From NCBI RefSeq assembly GCF_018446385.1, contig NC_055987.1:5727705-5791704 (forward strand): a stretch of DNA of 64,000 nucleotides, in the 5' to 3' direction. The notes beneath the pieces are model-generated. The model saw only the letters and a list, made by a program, of their open reading frames with translations. It was not told the origin of the DNA and made no database searches. This DNA comes from Zingiber officinale (Eukaryota > Streptophyta > Magnoliopsida > Zingiberales > Zingiberaceae). A program made the translations under genes and the position numbers. Shown here in pieces: positions 10,506 through 20,342 of the stretch (the stretch's first letter is position 1; every line of letters begins with the position of its first letter).

Positions 10506-12556
10506 TGTTGGGATCTTAGATGGCTAGAGGGGGGGTGAATAGCCCCTTTTAAAAACTTAAACAAAACTTCTACACAGATAATTGTTAGCACAGCGGAATT
10601 AGACAACTAAAGGAAAATAAAAACACAAACACACTAACACTAGGATTTACGAGGTTCGGGGATAACTTGCCCCTACTCCTCGGCGTGTCCGTAAGGTGGA
10701 CGACTCCTTGATCTTCGGTAGATCGCACCCCGGATAACTTCCGGCTACAAATCCTCCTTCTCGGTGGAGTAACCTCCCCACAACGTCTCAAGAAATATCT
10801 AAGTTAAAGCACGAGACGTACAGAAGCTCGGTGGCAAAGGAGAATAAAAATGCTTACAACCACGCGAGGATCAGTAGCAGAACAGAGATCGCAGTTGACC
10901 CGAGAGCTCAAGAACTTCGCACCACAGCACAGACTTTTCTTTCAAGCTTTCTCTTGTTGTGTTCTATTCTCTCCTCTCGCTGTTTTTACTGCTTCTCAAA
11001 CCTGATCTCTACTGTCACCGATCTGGTCAAAAACTGCGCGAATCAGCGCTGCAGTCAATCCCTCTTCCTCCTTACCTGATTCTCTGAACTCACACCAATG
11101 ATATCACAGTCATCATCCGGCGTCCTTCGAGCTCGAACCAATCCCGTGAGTCAAGCGGATCGCAGCGGATCACAAGATCCGTTGATGCCCGAATGCACCA
11201 TGCGCCGCTGAAACCAGCAGAAAGACCATTTGTCGCATTCCTCTTATGAACTTAATTTGAAATTAGGCTTGGAATGATACCTATTAACCTGCAAACTCAA
11301 AAGCTAACAACACAGAGGATTATATCACATAAATGAATGAGGTATATCAAAAGCAGTGAAGGAATCGCTGATACAGCGAACAAATCAGAGTGTGTGGATT
11401 GGTCACCAGACCGATCATAGTGCCTTGGACCGATCAGGTAACATCCTGATCGGTCTGAGGCCATTCTGATCGGTCGTAGAGACCGATCAGATTGAGTGTG
11501 GATCGGTCACCTGACCGATCCACCCCTTTCTCTCTTCTGCAGGCTCTTCTCCTGATCGGTCTCCCTGACCGATCAGATTGCACTCAGTGTGCTACTGAGT
11601 GTTTTCTGATCGGTCTGCAGACCGATCAGATTTCACTCAGTGTGCTACTGAGTGTCATCTGATCGGTCATCAGACCGATCCATGGAACTCAGTTTCACTG
11701 GATCGGTCTGCCGACCGATCCACTAATTCATGTGTCACTGGATCGGTCTACCGACCGATCCAATGTGCCATGGAATGTTCACTTAGGTCCCTCTCTGACC
11801 TAATCCGGAGAACGAGCTACCGTGCCCTCTCTGACTCCATCAGGTCCAGAGAACGAGCTACCGAGCCCTCTCTGACCTAGTCAGGTCCAGAGAGCGAGCT
11901 ACCTAGCCCTCTCTGACCTAGTCAGGAGAACGAGCTACCGAGCCCTCTCCGACTCCATCAGGTCTAGAGAACGAGCTAACGAGCCCTCTCTGACCTAGTC
12001 AGGTCCAGAGAGCGAGCTACCTAGCCCTCTCTGACCTAGTCAGGAGAACGAGCTACCGAGCCCTCTCCGACTCTATCAGGTCCAGAGAACGAGCTACCGA
12101 GCCCTCTCTGACCTAGTCAGGTCCAGAGAGCGAGCTACCTAGCCCTCTCTGACCTAGTCAGGAGAACGAGCTACCGAGCCCTCTCCGACTCCATCAGGTC
12201 TAGAGAACGAGCTAACGAGCCCTCTCTGACCTAGTCAGGTCCAGAGAGCGAGCTACCTAGCCCTCTCTGACCTAGTTAGGAGAACGAGCTACCGAGCCCT
12301 CTCCGACTCTATCAGGTCCAGAGAACGAGCTACCGAGCCCTCTCTGACCTAGTCAGGTCCAGAGAGCGAGCTACCTAGCCCTCTCTGACCTAGTCAGGAG
12401 AACGAGCTACCGAGCCCTCTCCGACTCCGCGTGCCAAGTTTCCAACTTGGACTTTTTCCTTCCACCTGATCACCCTTAATCAGTTCAATTAACATCTGAT
12501 ACAAACTTAAATCAGTGTCAACATCAAAACAACAGCCAGGTCAGACTGTATCAACA
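10506..12556 (-). repeat. Sirevirus 5' LTR (right copy)
   Basis: A 2051-bp LTR matching 731-2551. The two differ by scattered substitutions, a short diverged block near 11117-11185, and two extra units of the 118-bp array (five against three). LTR copies are identical at insertion, so these differences arose afterwards. The PBS follows at 10491-10503 on the minus strand. Confidence 0.93.
11780..12426. repeat. 118-bp tandem array in right LTR, five units
   Basis: Same array as 2010-2430 with two more units. This accounts for almost all of the 230-bp length difference between the LTRs. Confidence 0.85.
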
Positions 12557-12561
12557 GTTTG
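12557..12561. repeat. Target-site duplication GTTTG, right
   Basis: Partner of 726-730. Copia integrases typically produce 5-bp duplications, as seen here. Confidence 0.93.
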
Positions 12562-13410
12562 CAGTTTTTAGCTTCTACAGGAGTATTATGACCTTTAAAA
12601 AGTTTCGATATTTCTTATTAAAGTGATTGTAAATTGGCTAAATTTTCTGCCTTACCATTTTCTAAAAGTCTTTCTTTTTCTTTTGCTCCATTTAACCTTA
12701 TCCATTTTGATATGTGGAGACCCTCTCCTATTCGTACAGGGGGGGTTAAGGTATTATATTTCGTTTATTGATGATTGCACTCGGTATACTTAGGTCTATC
12801 TTATAAAACACATGTCTGATTATCTTACCATTTTCAACAACTTCAAAGCTCTTATGAAAACTCAACATTCTTGTGTCATAAAGTGTTTTTGTTATGATTT
12901 GGAGGTGAATACACTTTGAATCATTTTTCACAATTACTTGTTTTTGATGGTACTATTCATCAAACCTTTTGTACATATGCTCTTGAATAGAATGGTGTGG
13001 TTGAATGAAAATATAGGCATCTTGTTGAAACATTCCATTCATTTTTATTGTCTGCTAGTGTTCCTATTACCTTTTGGGGAAAGTAATCCTTACCGCTGCC
13101 CACGTGATTAATAGAATTCTAACCTCACACAATTTAGGCTTGTCACCTTTTGAAAAATTGCATGGGCATGCTCCTCTCTATTCCTCTTTACATGTTTTTG
13201 GTTGTACTTGCTTTGTCTTATGTCCACATGTCAAGCGTACTAAGTCAACCTTTCGATTTGCTCTTTGTGTCTTTTTAGGCTATGGTGTTACTAAAAAGGA
13301 TATCGTTGCTTTGATCCCGTTAGTAAAAAATTGTATGTCTCTCGTCATGTTGTATTTCTTGAGCATATTCCATTCTTTTCTATTCTATCTAGTTCATATA
13401 GTTAGATCTG
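12562..13410 (+). pseudogene. Old Ty1/copia: integrase remnant
   Basis: Continuation of the host element broken at 730. Copia integrase motifs read across several frames: S-D-C-K-L-A-K-F near 12620, then P-F-N-L-I-H-F-D-M-W, N-G-V-V-E near 12990, and S-P-F-E-K-L-H-G and R/L-H-V-F-G-C-T-C-F near 13150-13210. Many stops and indels are present, so it is inactive. Its decay, compared with the open RT frame of the nested Sirevirus, shows it is the older element. Confidence 0.85.
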
Positions 13411-13417
13411 CTTTGTA

Positions 13418-15216
13418 TTGATCCTTTCAATACCAACACTGAGGAAGTTTCACCCACAGCTCCTACTGGTAGCTCAATTGAATCTGGTACTTTGGTTCCT
13501 GAGATATCCGTTTTACATGCTCCTCCTTCTACCACTACCCAATCATCTCCTGAGGTTACAGATGATCCTTCTCTCCACCGTCGTCAATCCATTCGTGTTC
13601 GTAAGTCTACTAAACTACCAGATTTTGCTTACTCTTGTTGGTCTCATTCTTTTGCTTCATTTGTTGCATCTATTCATTGTCTTTCTGAGCCTATATCCTA
13701 TAGAGAAGCTGTTTGTAACCCACTTTGGCAGAGTGCTATAACTGAGGAACTAACTGCTTTGCATCAAACTCATACATGGGATTTAGTTCCGTTACCACTA
13801 GGAAAACACATTATTGGCTCTCGTTGGGTATATAAGATCAAAATTAAATTGGATGGATCTATTGAATAATACAAAACTCGTTTTGTTACTAAAGGTTATT
13901 CTTAAGAGTATGACATGGATTATGAGAAAATATTTGCTCCTGTTGCAAAAATGATGACTGTTTGTATTCTGATTGCTATTGCTTCTGTATGTCGATGGAG
14001 AATATCTCAGATGAATGTCAAGAATGCATTTCTAAATGGTGATCTTCATGAAAAAGTTTATATGACATCTCCTCTTGGTATTTCACACCAACCTGGTGAA
14101 GTTTGTTGGCTTCATAAAGCGTTTTATGGTCTCAAACAAGCACCTCGTGCTTGGTTTGAGAAATTCTCTATAGTGATTACTTCGCTTGGTTTTCATCCTA
14201 GTAATCATGATTCAGCATTGTTTGTTAGATGTACGAGTGTTGGTCGTATTCTTTTATCATTATATGTTAATCACATAATTATTACTGGGAATGATTCTGA
14301 TGGAATTATTTTCCTGAAATCTGAGTTGGCTCGTTGTTTTGCTATGAAAGACTTATGTATACTACGCTACTTTATGGACATTGAGGTTTCTTATTCCCTA
14401 AAAGGTTATCTTTCATCCTAGTCAAAGTATATATCTGATCTGTTTGAGCTAGCGTGCTCGTCTTATTGATAATAGAGTCGTTAATATTCCTATTGAGACT
14501 AATGCTCGATATTCTCTATTTGATAACTCACCTTTGTCAGATCCTAATTTGTACAGAACTATTGTTGGAAGCTTGGTTTATCTCACTGTGACTCGTCCAG
14601 ATATTGTATATGTTGTTCATGTGATCAATTTATCCTTGCACCAACTACAGTTCATTGGGTCACTGTTTTTCATATTATCAGATATCTTCGGGGCATTTAA
14701 TTTCAAAGCTTTTTATTTCCTTCTACTTTATCTCTTGAACTGCGTGCATACTCTGATACGGATTGAGCTGGTGATCCTACAGATCATAAATCTACCATTG
14801 GCTTCTGCGTTTTCCTTGGTGATTCCCTCATTTCTTGGAAGAGTAAGAAATAAAATGTTATTTCTAGATTTTCTACATAAGCTGAGTATCGTGTCATGAC
14901 CTCAACTACTTGTGAGGTAGTTTGGTTACGTTGGTTTCTTACGGATATGAGTATCTCTCTTCATCAACCTACTCTGTTATATTGTGATAATCAGAGTGCT
15001 ATTCAAATTACACGCAATTCAATTTTTCATGAGTGGACAAAACATATTGAAATTAATTATCACATTACTCGTCATCATTTTCAAATTGACACTATTACAT
15101 TATCTTTTATTCCTTCAAAACTACAGATTGCTGATATGTTTACCAAGCCACATTCCGCTTCACGCTTTAGTTTCTTATCCGACAAACTCTCAATGTTTCT
15201 AACTGTAGCATCGTGA
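13418..15216 (+). pseudogene. Old Ty1/copia: RT-RNase H remnant
   Basis: RT blocks are easily seen: W-D-L-V-P-L-P (about 13780), Q-M-N-V-K-N-A-F-L-N-G (about 14010), [11 protein letters not shown] (about 14125). The catalytic Y-V-D-D is degraded to Y-V-N-H (about 14263). RNase H remnants follow (Y-C-D-N-Q-S-A-I near 14980, A-D-M-F-T-K-P near 15130). In-frame stops at about 13867, 13903 and 14419 and several frameshifts break it. Loss of the YVDD aspartates alone would abolish activity. Confidence 0.9.
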
Positions 15217-15227
15217 GTTTGAGGGGA

Positions 15228-15408
15228 TGTTAGATTATATATATTTATTTATTTATAGTTTTTAGGATAATTTAATTTTTTTTTATATATTTAGAGTTTA
15301 GAATTTCTTAACTGAACTATATAATAAGATGTTATATATACTCTGTATTTTTAAGTATCATTTTTAAATTCAATTATATATATAGTTCTTTTTTTTCTTA
15401 ATTTTACA
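15228..15408 (+). repeat. 3' LTR of the old copia element
   Basis: RNase H is followed by a purine tract (TTTGAGGGGA, 15218-15227) and then TGTTAGATTATATA, the expected PPT-LTR boundary. A TATA-like CTATATAATAAG lies near 15317. The right end is placed at TTTTACA by the usual CA terminus; without the other LTR in the window the end is uncertain by a few bases. Confidence 0.65.
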
Positions 15409-15665
15409 CATGGATCATCATCATGGTAATGTTCTCCTAATAATGGAGGTAGTGGTCGATGCTAAAGAACCAAGAGATTGAGCAAAATTCCAGTGAATAT
15501 GCTTTGATAGCCAAGTTAAGTCCAATAAGGATATAAAAAGATTTCCATTGCTTTCATAATAGTACATTTATTATTTGAATATTCTGTATTATTTGGAAAC
15601 TGTTGATGCGGGGCTTCGGCTCTCAACATCTCTGCAAATTTGTGCTCCCCAAGACCAAGAGGATA

Positions 15666-15822
15666 GATCCTCTGGATCATTTTTTACGGTCCAAGGATGA
15701 TTCCTAAACATTTATTGATGAAATACATGACCTCCACTTATAAAATAGGTAGAGACCATTCATCCCTATCAATGCATGTCTAGGAATCATCCCCTGGACC
15801 GCAGAAAGTGATCCAGAGGATC
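15666..15822. mobile_element. Hairpin MITE with ~54-bp inverted repeats
   Basis: The left end (GATCCTCTGGATC, 15666-15678) and right end (GATCCAGAGGATC, 15810-15822) are inverted copies. The complementarity continues inward for about 54 bp with few mismatches, leaving a short loop of about 50 bp. Each 13-bp tip is itself nearly palindromic. It has no coding capacity. The superfamily is not clear because I cannot fix a target duplication. Confidence 0.75.
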
Positions 15823-15965
15823 CGGAACAATGGAGCTGTGACTGCTTGCTTCCTTCTCGATTGAGAAACACCGAGCAAGCCAAACATAGCAACATAAATG
15901 AGTTCGGATTGAAGTTTTTGAGCCCATTGAATACTTTTTACATGCTTCTATTTTTTATCAATTTT

Positions 15966-16201
15966 TTTACCTCTGGCAATAGTACAGCGGTAGGGTATCC
16001 AAGTTATAATCTAGGTATTCATAGTTTGATCCCTAGTTATGATGTATTTGTAGGAATTTTTCTTTCAAATGAGGTGCGCAACTAAGGGACATTGGACTTC
16101 TGAGCCACCCACTACGAGCACTTTCTGATTTATTTTGATGGTCGATAGAAAAATTTTATGAGACCAGGTTGATCACCTCGAGACTAATTGGATATATTAT
16201 T
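15966..16201 (+). mobile_element. tRNA-derived SINE with 15-bp target duplication
   Basis: A 236-bp element flanked by TTTTTTATCAATTTT at 15951-15965 and 16202-16216. A pol III A-box-like stretch (ACAGCGGTAGGGT, about 15981) and a B-box-like stretch (AGTTTGATCCC, about 16023) are spaced as in tRNA-derived SINEs. The 3' end is T-rich. It carries no ORF and would depend on a LINE for movement. Confidence 0.8.
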
Positions 16202-16924
16202 TTTTTTATCAATTTTCTGAATAACTTTTTGTTTAACAAATATTTTCATTATAGTACATGATTAATGGATTAGCAAATCAATAAACTTTTATAATAGGAT
16301 CCCAAAGTATGATGCCTCTCTTAAAATCTCAACAAATATATATATTTTTTATTCTCTCCTTTCTTGCCTCTGCCGTCAATTCTATAGGCCTACCCTGCCA
16401 ACATTTGGAAGGATTATGATAACCATACAGTAGTTTTTAACACTAAGTAATAGTTTAGGTAGCCATACAGTAGCTTTTCAAGTGTAAACCTGAAACTTAC
16501 GTTTTAACGGACTAAATCATAAAATAGGATCTTTTTCAACGGTCTTTTTCAGTTTCCATTTCTCCTTTTGGTGTTTTATGGGAAGATTGGGCACATGAAG
16601 TTGATGAGGTGATGGTGCAATATCTAGAATTCTAGTGCGTGATAATAACCACACAAGTGTCTACTGATCTTCCCCAAGTGAAATTCAGCCTCATATTTCT
16701 ATGTTTTTCCTGTTTTTTTACGCAGCCATGCAAGTGAGGCACTTACATTGGCCGGAGGAAAGAGAAGCTGACGCCGGATGACATTATCCTGGATTGATTG
16801 ATTTGAATGTCGAAAATAATTTTTTTAAATCTATTCATTAATAAGAATACTAAAAAAAAAAAAACGATATTATTAAAAAATATTATTAATTTAAATGTTT
16901 TTTCTAGCATCAACTGGACTTGTT

Positions 16925-17160
16925 CTGAGTAATGGTGTAATAATTAGCCCTTTAAATGGTTAATCAGATAATTTTAGAGAATTTTCTCTAATGGGATGAC
17001 AATTCTAAAAATATTCGTCGTTTGGATGAACCTTTGAGAGTACTTTTCGATTTACTTAATGATTAGTGGAAAATTTCTATGAGTCGGATTGGTCATTTCT
17101 AGAATTAGTTAGTTAAAAAATAAATAACTCGATTACCAAAAAAAAAAAAAAGATACTTAT
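16925..17160 (+). mobile_element. SINE-like repeat, copy 1
   Basis: Shares its body with 17345-17590 (TTTTCTCTA.TGGGATGA, then GGATGA.CCTT, TTTTCGATTTAC, GTGGAAAA, and a tail of AAAATAAATAACT). The last third also resembles the 3' body of the SINE at 15966. The head is too diverged to show a pol III promoter, so the class is an inference. Confidence 0.5.
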
Positions 17161-17340
17161 ATAAATCCAAAACAAATTGTAATACACTAAATATCAAAAC
17201 AACTCAAAAATTACTAAAATTAATAATTTATCAAAAATAATAAAAATGTTCCAATGAATCTTGTGCATCAGTTGTCTCATATTTGAAAAAAAAATTTATT
17301 CTCAAGTTTAGAATAATATTAGGTGGTAGTCTAGGAAGAA
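17130..17340. repeat. Dispersed AT-rich unit, also at 18940-19080 and 21110-21230
   Basis: The segment ACACTAAATA.CAAAACAAC..., AATTACTAAAATTAATAATTTATCAAAAA.AATAAAAA and GTTTAGAATA.T.TTAGGTGGTAGT recurs at 18940-19080, and in part at 21120-21230. A neighbouring motif (AAAAAATATTATTAAT then TTTTTTCTA.) is shared by 16865-16915 and 21073-21110. Repeats on both sides suggest local duplication before the LINE and gene fragments arrived. Confidence 0.6.
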
Positions 17341-17344
17341 GATC

Positions 17345-17590
17345 TTCTTATATTTAGACCTTTCAAAAGGTTAATCAGGTATTTAAGAGTCGAATTTCAA
17401 CTACGACTCACTTTAGAGATTTTTCTCTAGTGGGATGATAACTTTAAGAATACTGATCATTTGGATGAGCCTTCGTGGGTGCTTTTCGATTTACCTAGTA
17501 GCCAGTGGAAAACTTCTGTTGGATCCGGTTAGGATTAGTTGGTTCAAAAAAATAAATAACTGGATTATCAAAAAAATTTTAGACGCTTAT
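17345..17590 (+). mobile_element. SINE-like repeat, copy 2
   Basis: Second copy of the 16925-17160 repeat, better preserved. It has AGAGTCGAATTTC as a possible degenerate B box and the same A/T-rich tail. It lies just left of the LINE insertion. Confidence 0.5.
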
Positions 17591-17636
17591 ATAGACCCAA
17601 AACCCTAAATTGTAACACACTAAATACCAAAACAAC

Positions 17637-18938
17637 AACAACCAAGTCTTTTCCCACTAGGTGGGGTCGGCTGTATGAATCCTTTTACGCCATTGAGCCC
17701 TATCTCCTATTATATCATTATCTATATTTAAATAAATTTTATCTTGTTTTATTGTTGTAACCAAGTCTTTTTTGGTCGTCCTCTTCCTCGTTTGATATGC
17801 ATGTTTATCATAGTTTCACATCGCCTAACGCATTTATTGGTCGTCTAAGTACATGTCTGTACCATCTTAAACGTGTCTCTCGGAGTTTGTTCTCAATAGA
17901 TGCAACTCCGACTTTTTCTCTAATACTCTCTTTCTTTATTTTGTCCATCTTCGTATGTCCACACATCCACCTAATTAACATCTTCATCTCTGCAACTCTC
18001 ATCTTATGCTCATGTGCTCAAGTCATATCCCAACATTCAACTCCATATAACATAGCAGGTCTAACTGTGGTTTTATAGAACTTACCTTTAAATTTAAGAG
18101 GTACTTTACGGTCACATAAAACACCCGACGCTCCCCTCCATTTCACCCATCCTACTTGTATTCTATGTAAGACATCTCTCTCAATCCCTCCATCATTTTA
18201 TAAAAATGATCCTAAATATTTAAATCTCTCGGTTCCGAGCAACTCGTCCTCTCCTATCTTAATAATTGTTTCATTACTTCTAATATTGTTAAACTTAAAT
18301 TTCATATATTCTGTTTTTAATCTACTAAGCTTAAAACCTTTCCTTTCTAGTGTTTCCCTCCAAGATTCTAGCTTAGCATTTACTCCTTCACGTGTCTCAT
18401 CTACCAAAATAATATCATCTGCAAACAACATGCACCACGGTACTGTGTCTTGAATGCGCGTAGTGAGTTCGTCCATAATTAGTGTAAAAAGATAGAGACT
18501 TAGGGCCGATCCTTGATGTAACCCTATCTTTATTGGAAATGCTTCAGTTACTCCACCTGAAGTTTTTACATCCTCATACATATCCTTCATTAGTTCAATA
18601 TATGTTACGCTAATACCTCTCTTTTCTAAAATTCTCCATATAATTTCTCTTGGGACTCTATCATAAGCTTTTTCTAAGTCAATGAATATCATGTGTAGAT
18701 CTTGTTTTTGCTCTCGATATTTTTCAATTAATTGTCTAAGGAGATGTATAGCTTATATTTTCGACCTTTCAGACATGAACCCAAATTGATTTTGTGTCAC
18801 TGTGGTCTCCTTCCTTAATCTTTTGTCTATTACTTTTTTTCCAAAGTTTCATAGTATGACTCATTAGTTTAATACTCCTATAGTTTGTACAATTTTATAT
18901 GTCTCCCTTGTTCTTATATAATGGAACTAAAAAATTAT
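17637..18938 (-). mobile_element. 5'-truncated RTE-type LINE
   Basis: A 1.3-kb retroposon flanked by the 16-bp duplication TAAATACCAAAACAAC (17621-17636 and 18939-18954). On the minus strand it starts inside the RT (V-P-L-Y-K-N-K-G-D-I) and continues with D-L-E-K-A-Y-D-R-V-P-R, the catalytic F-A-D-D-I-I-L and G-F-K-L-S. It ends with the typical R-R-L-R-W-Y-G/R-H-V-type tail and a short (GTT)n run as 3' tail, as in plant RTE elements. The frame is shifted or stopped at several points (for example near 18750 and 18190), so it is a dead copy. Confidence 0.9.
18198..18692 (-). pseudogene. LINE reverse transcriptase core
   Basis: The longest open part of the truncated LINE, 164 codons. It holds the RT palm with F-A-D-D as catalytic aspartates and the upstream L-H-Q-G-S-A-L-S block. 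It lacks the N-terminal endonuclease, lost by 5' truncation at insertion. Confidence 0.9.
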
Positions 18939-19137
18939 TAAATACCAAAACAACTAAAAAATTACTAAAATTAATAATTTATCAAAAACAATAAAAATGT
19001 TCCAATGAATTCACATGCATCAGTCATCTCATATTGAAAAAAAATTATTTTTAAGTTTAGAATAGTGTTAGGTGGTAGTGCAGGATCGAAGACGATTTTA
19101 CATAAACTTAATAAAATCTATGGGTAATCTCAATTGA

Positions 19138-19366
19138 TCAGTTAACAAGCACGACATCGTGGACGTTGCTTTTGACCATGTTCACATCCCTCAAATACTT
19201 CTCCACCAACTCCATGTATTTTCTGAATCGATCTATGTTGAACTCCTCAAATCGAGCTGGGGTGATTGCGAGCTAGAAACAGATGAACTCAAAGGGTTTC
19301 TTATGATATTCCAATTGATCCTCTTTAAGGGAAAGAGTTGACTTTGTTCCTCTTCCGAGGTTCTTA
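19138..19366 (-). pseudogene. Chimeric HSP90-HSP70 gene fragment
   Basis: Two chaperone fragments lie end to end in one reading frame on the minus strand. From about 19366 to 19270 the frame reads L-G-R-G-T-K-S-T-L-S-L-K-E-D-Q-L-E-Y, a core motif of HSP90 (usual G-R-G-T-K-I-T-L-x-L-K-E-D-Q). From 19269 to 19138 it reads [13 protein letters not shown] and V-H-D-V-V-L-V-N-stop, the lobe of HSP70 just before the G-G-S-T-R-I-P motif. A TAG separates them. The fragments come from unrelated families, so this is not one decayed gene; capture by a transposon or mosaic duplication is the best explanation. Non-functional. Confidence 0.82.
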
Positions 19367-20030
19367 ACAAGTATTTAATGAGTTTTGCTTTAGTGCTGAA
19401 TAGAAAGTTTGTAGGCACTCATACAGTCAAATGCAATTGCAAGAGTAACAGACATCGGTTTGAATATGATCAGGACAGAGAAGCCGTTCATTCTTTTTCA
19501 AGGATTCCAGCAAATACCTTAGTGCAGATTTCATGTTTTCAATATCTGGTACATCATAGCAACATTGGTGCTAGAAGAAAAGAAAATAAAGATTGATCAT
19601 AACGCACAGCGCACTCATCAGACGCCAGGGTACTTGCATCACGGTGAGAAGATGAGTGATGTTGGGTGTTACAGAAGACAAAAGGGTTCGTCTCTTTTAT
19701 TGTTGCAAATGCTCATTTGCTGCAAAACGCCAAGGAGACGAAGGGACGTCCTTTCCCCTTCGTCTTCCTCAACCTTCTTATTTAAGGTGCGTCCAAGCCA
19801 TGAGCAGGGAATGGTGGAGAAGGTTTCAAAGGTGATCAGTGAGGACAGAAGGGTAAGGCGACGATAATTTAATCGAGCAAAGGAGAACGTCTAGAGGTTG
19901 GGATTTGACTCGTGAACTTTGAAGTGCTTTCCGGTTGTCCCGTGATCATGCTTCCGATAGCGACAACCTCTTCATCGACCGACGGTTCTTCAACGACGTC
20001 TCCGACGATTCACTGTGAGTGGTTACTGTT
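19367..20030. other. Region of unassigned possible gene fragments
   Basis: Base composition here is less AT-rich than in the surroundings. Short exon-like stretches are seen (for example minus strand 19470-19560, D-I-E-N-M-K-S-A-L-R-Y-L-L, and + strand 19930-20020), but I cannot assign any to a family. It may be part of the same captured mosaic as the neighbours. Confidence 0.35.
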
Positions 20031-20342
20031 TTACTTCGTTTTAATTTTCATGCTTTCTGGGCCAATAGGGTGATTATCCTCCACCAAGAGAACAGTTCCA
20101 TCACCAAATGTTTCATCCAATCCAAATAGCAACATGGAATATCCTTCGCCATCCATAGTATCTTGAAGTGTGATGTTCTTTTGCACTAATATGGTGATCA
20201 ACAAAATCACCATGAATAGCAGAATCTGGTAGTTCAAAATCATCCAGATGAAAAGTCTTTGGCAAAGTAATGGAATGATAAGCTGCAGTAGATTCTTCCG
20301 GAGGATCAGATCGACTGTAGTTGATCTGAATGCCTTAAACAA
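20031..20342 (-). pseudogene. RAD21/SYN-type cohesin subunit fragment
   Basis: The minus strand reads K-A-F-R-S-T-T-V-D-L, then in the next frame P-P-E-E-S-T-A-A-Y-H-S-I-T-L-P and F-H-L-D-D-F-E-L-P-D. After another shift it reads I-T-L-Q-D-T-M-D-G and F-G-L-D-E-x-F-G-D-G. These are hallmark blocks of the plant kleisin RAD21/SCC1 (SYN proteins), which closes the cohesin ring. Only this internal part (about 100 residues) is present, with two frameshifts. Neither the N-terminal SMC3-binding domain nor the C-terminal winged helix is nearby. It is a gene fragment, likely captured. Confidence 0.85.

Larger units (their letters stand above)
731..12556 (-). mobile_element. Sirevirus-type Ty1/copia retrotransposon, nearly complete
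   Basis: An 11.8-kb LTR element inserted in an older copia. Both LTRs begin TGTTGG and end CAACA in + orientation, and the insertion is flanked by the 5-bp duplication GTTTG (726-730 and 12557-12561). Coding order on the minus strand is gag, protease, integrase, RT, RNase H (the copia order), then an extra ORF before the 3' LTR. Long LTRs (about 1.8-2.0 kb), a serine-rich zinc-knuckle gag with a coiled-coil tail, a TGGTATC-type PBS and a 3' extra ORF all point to the Sirevirus (SIRE/Maximus) lineage. The LTRs are very similar apart from an array-length difference, so insertion is fairly recent. Several one-base frameshifts make this copy probably non-autonomous today. Confidence 0.93.
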
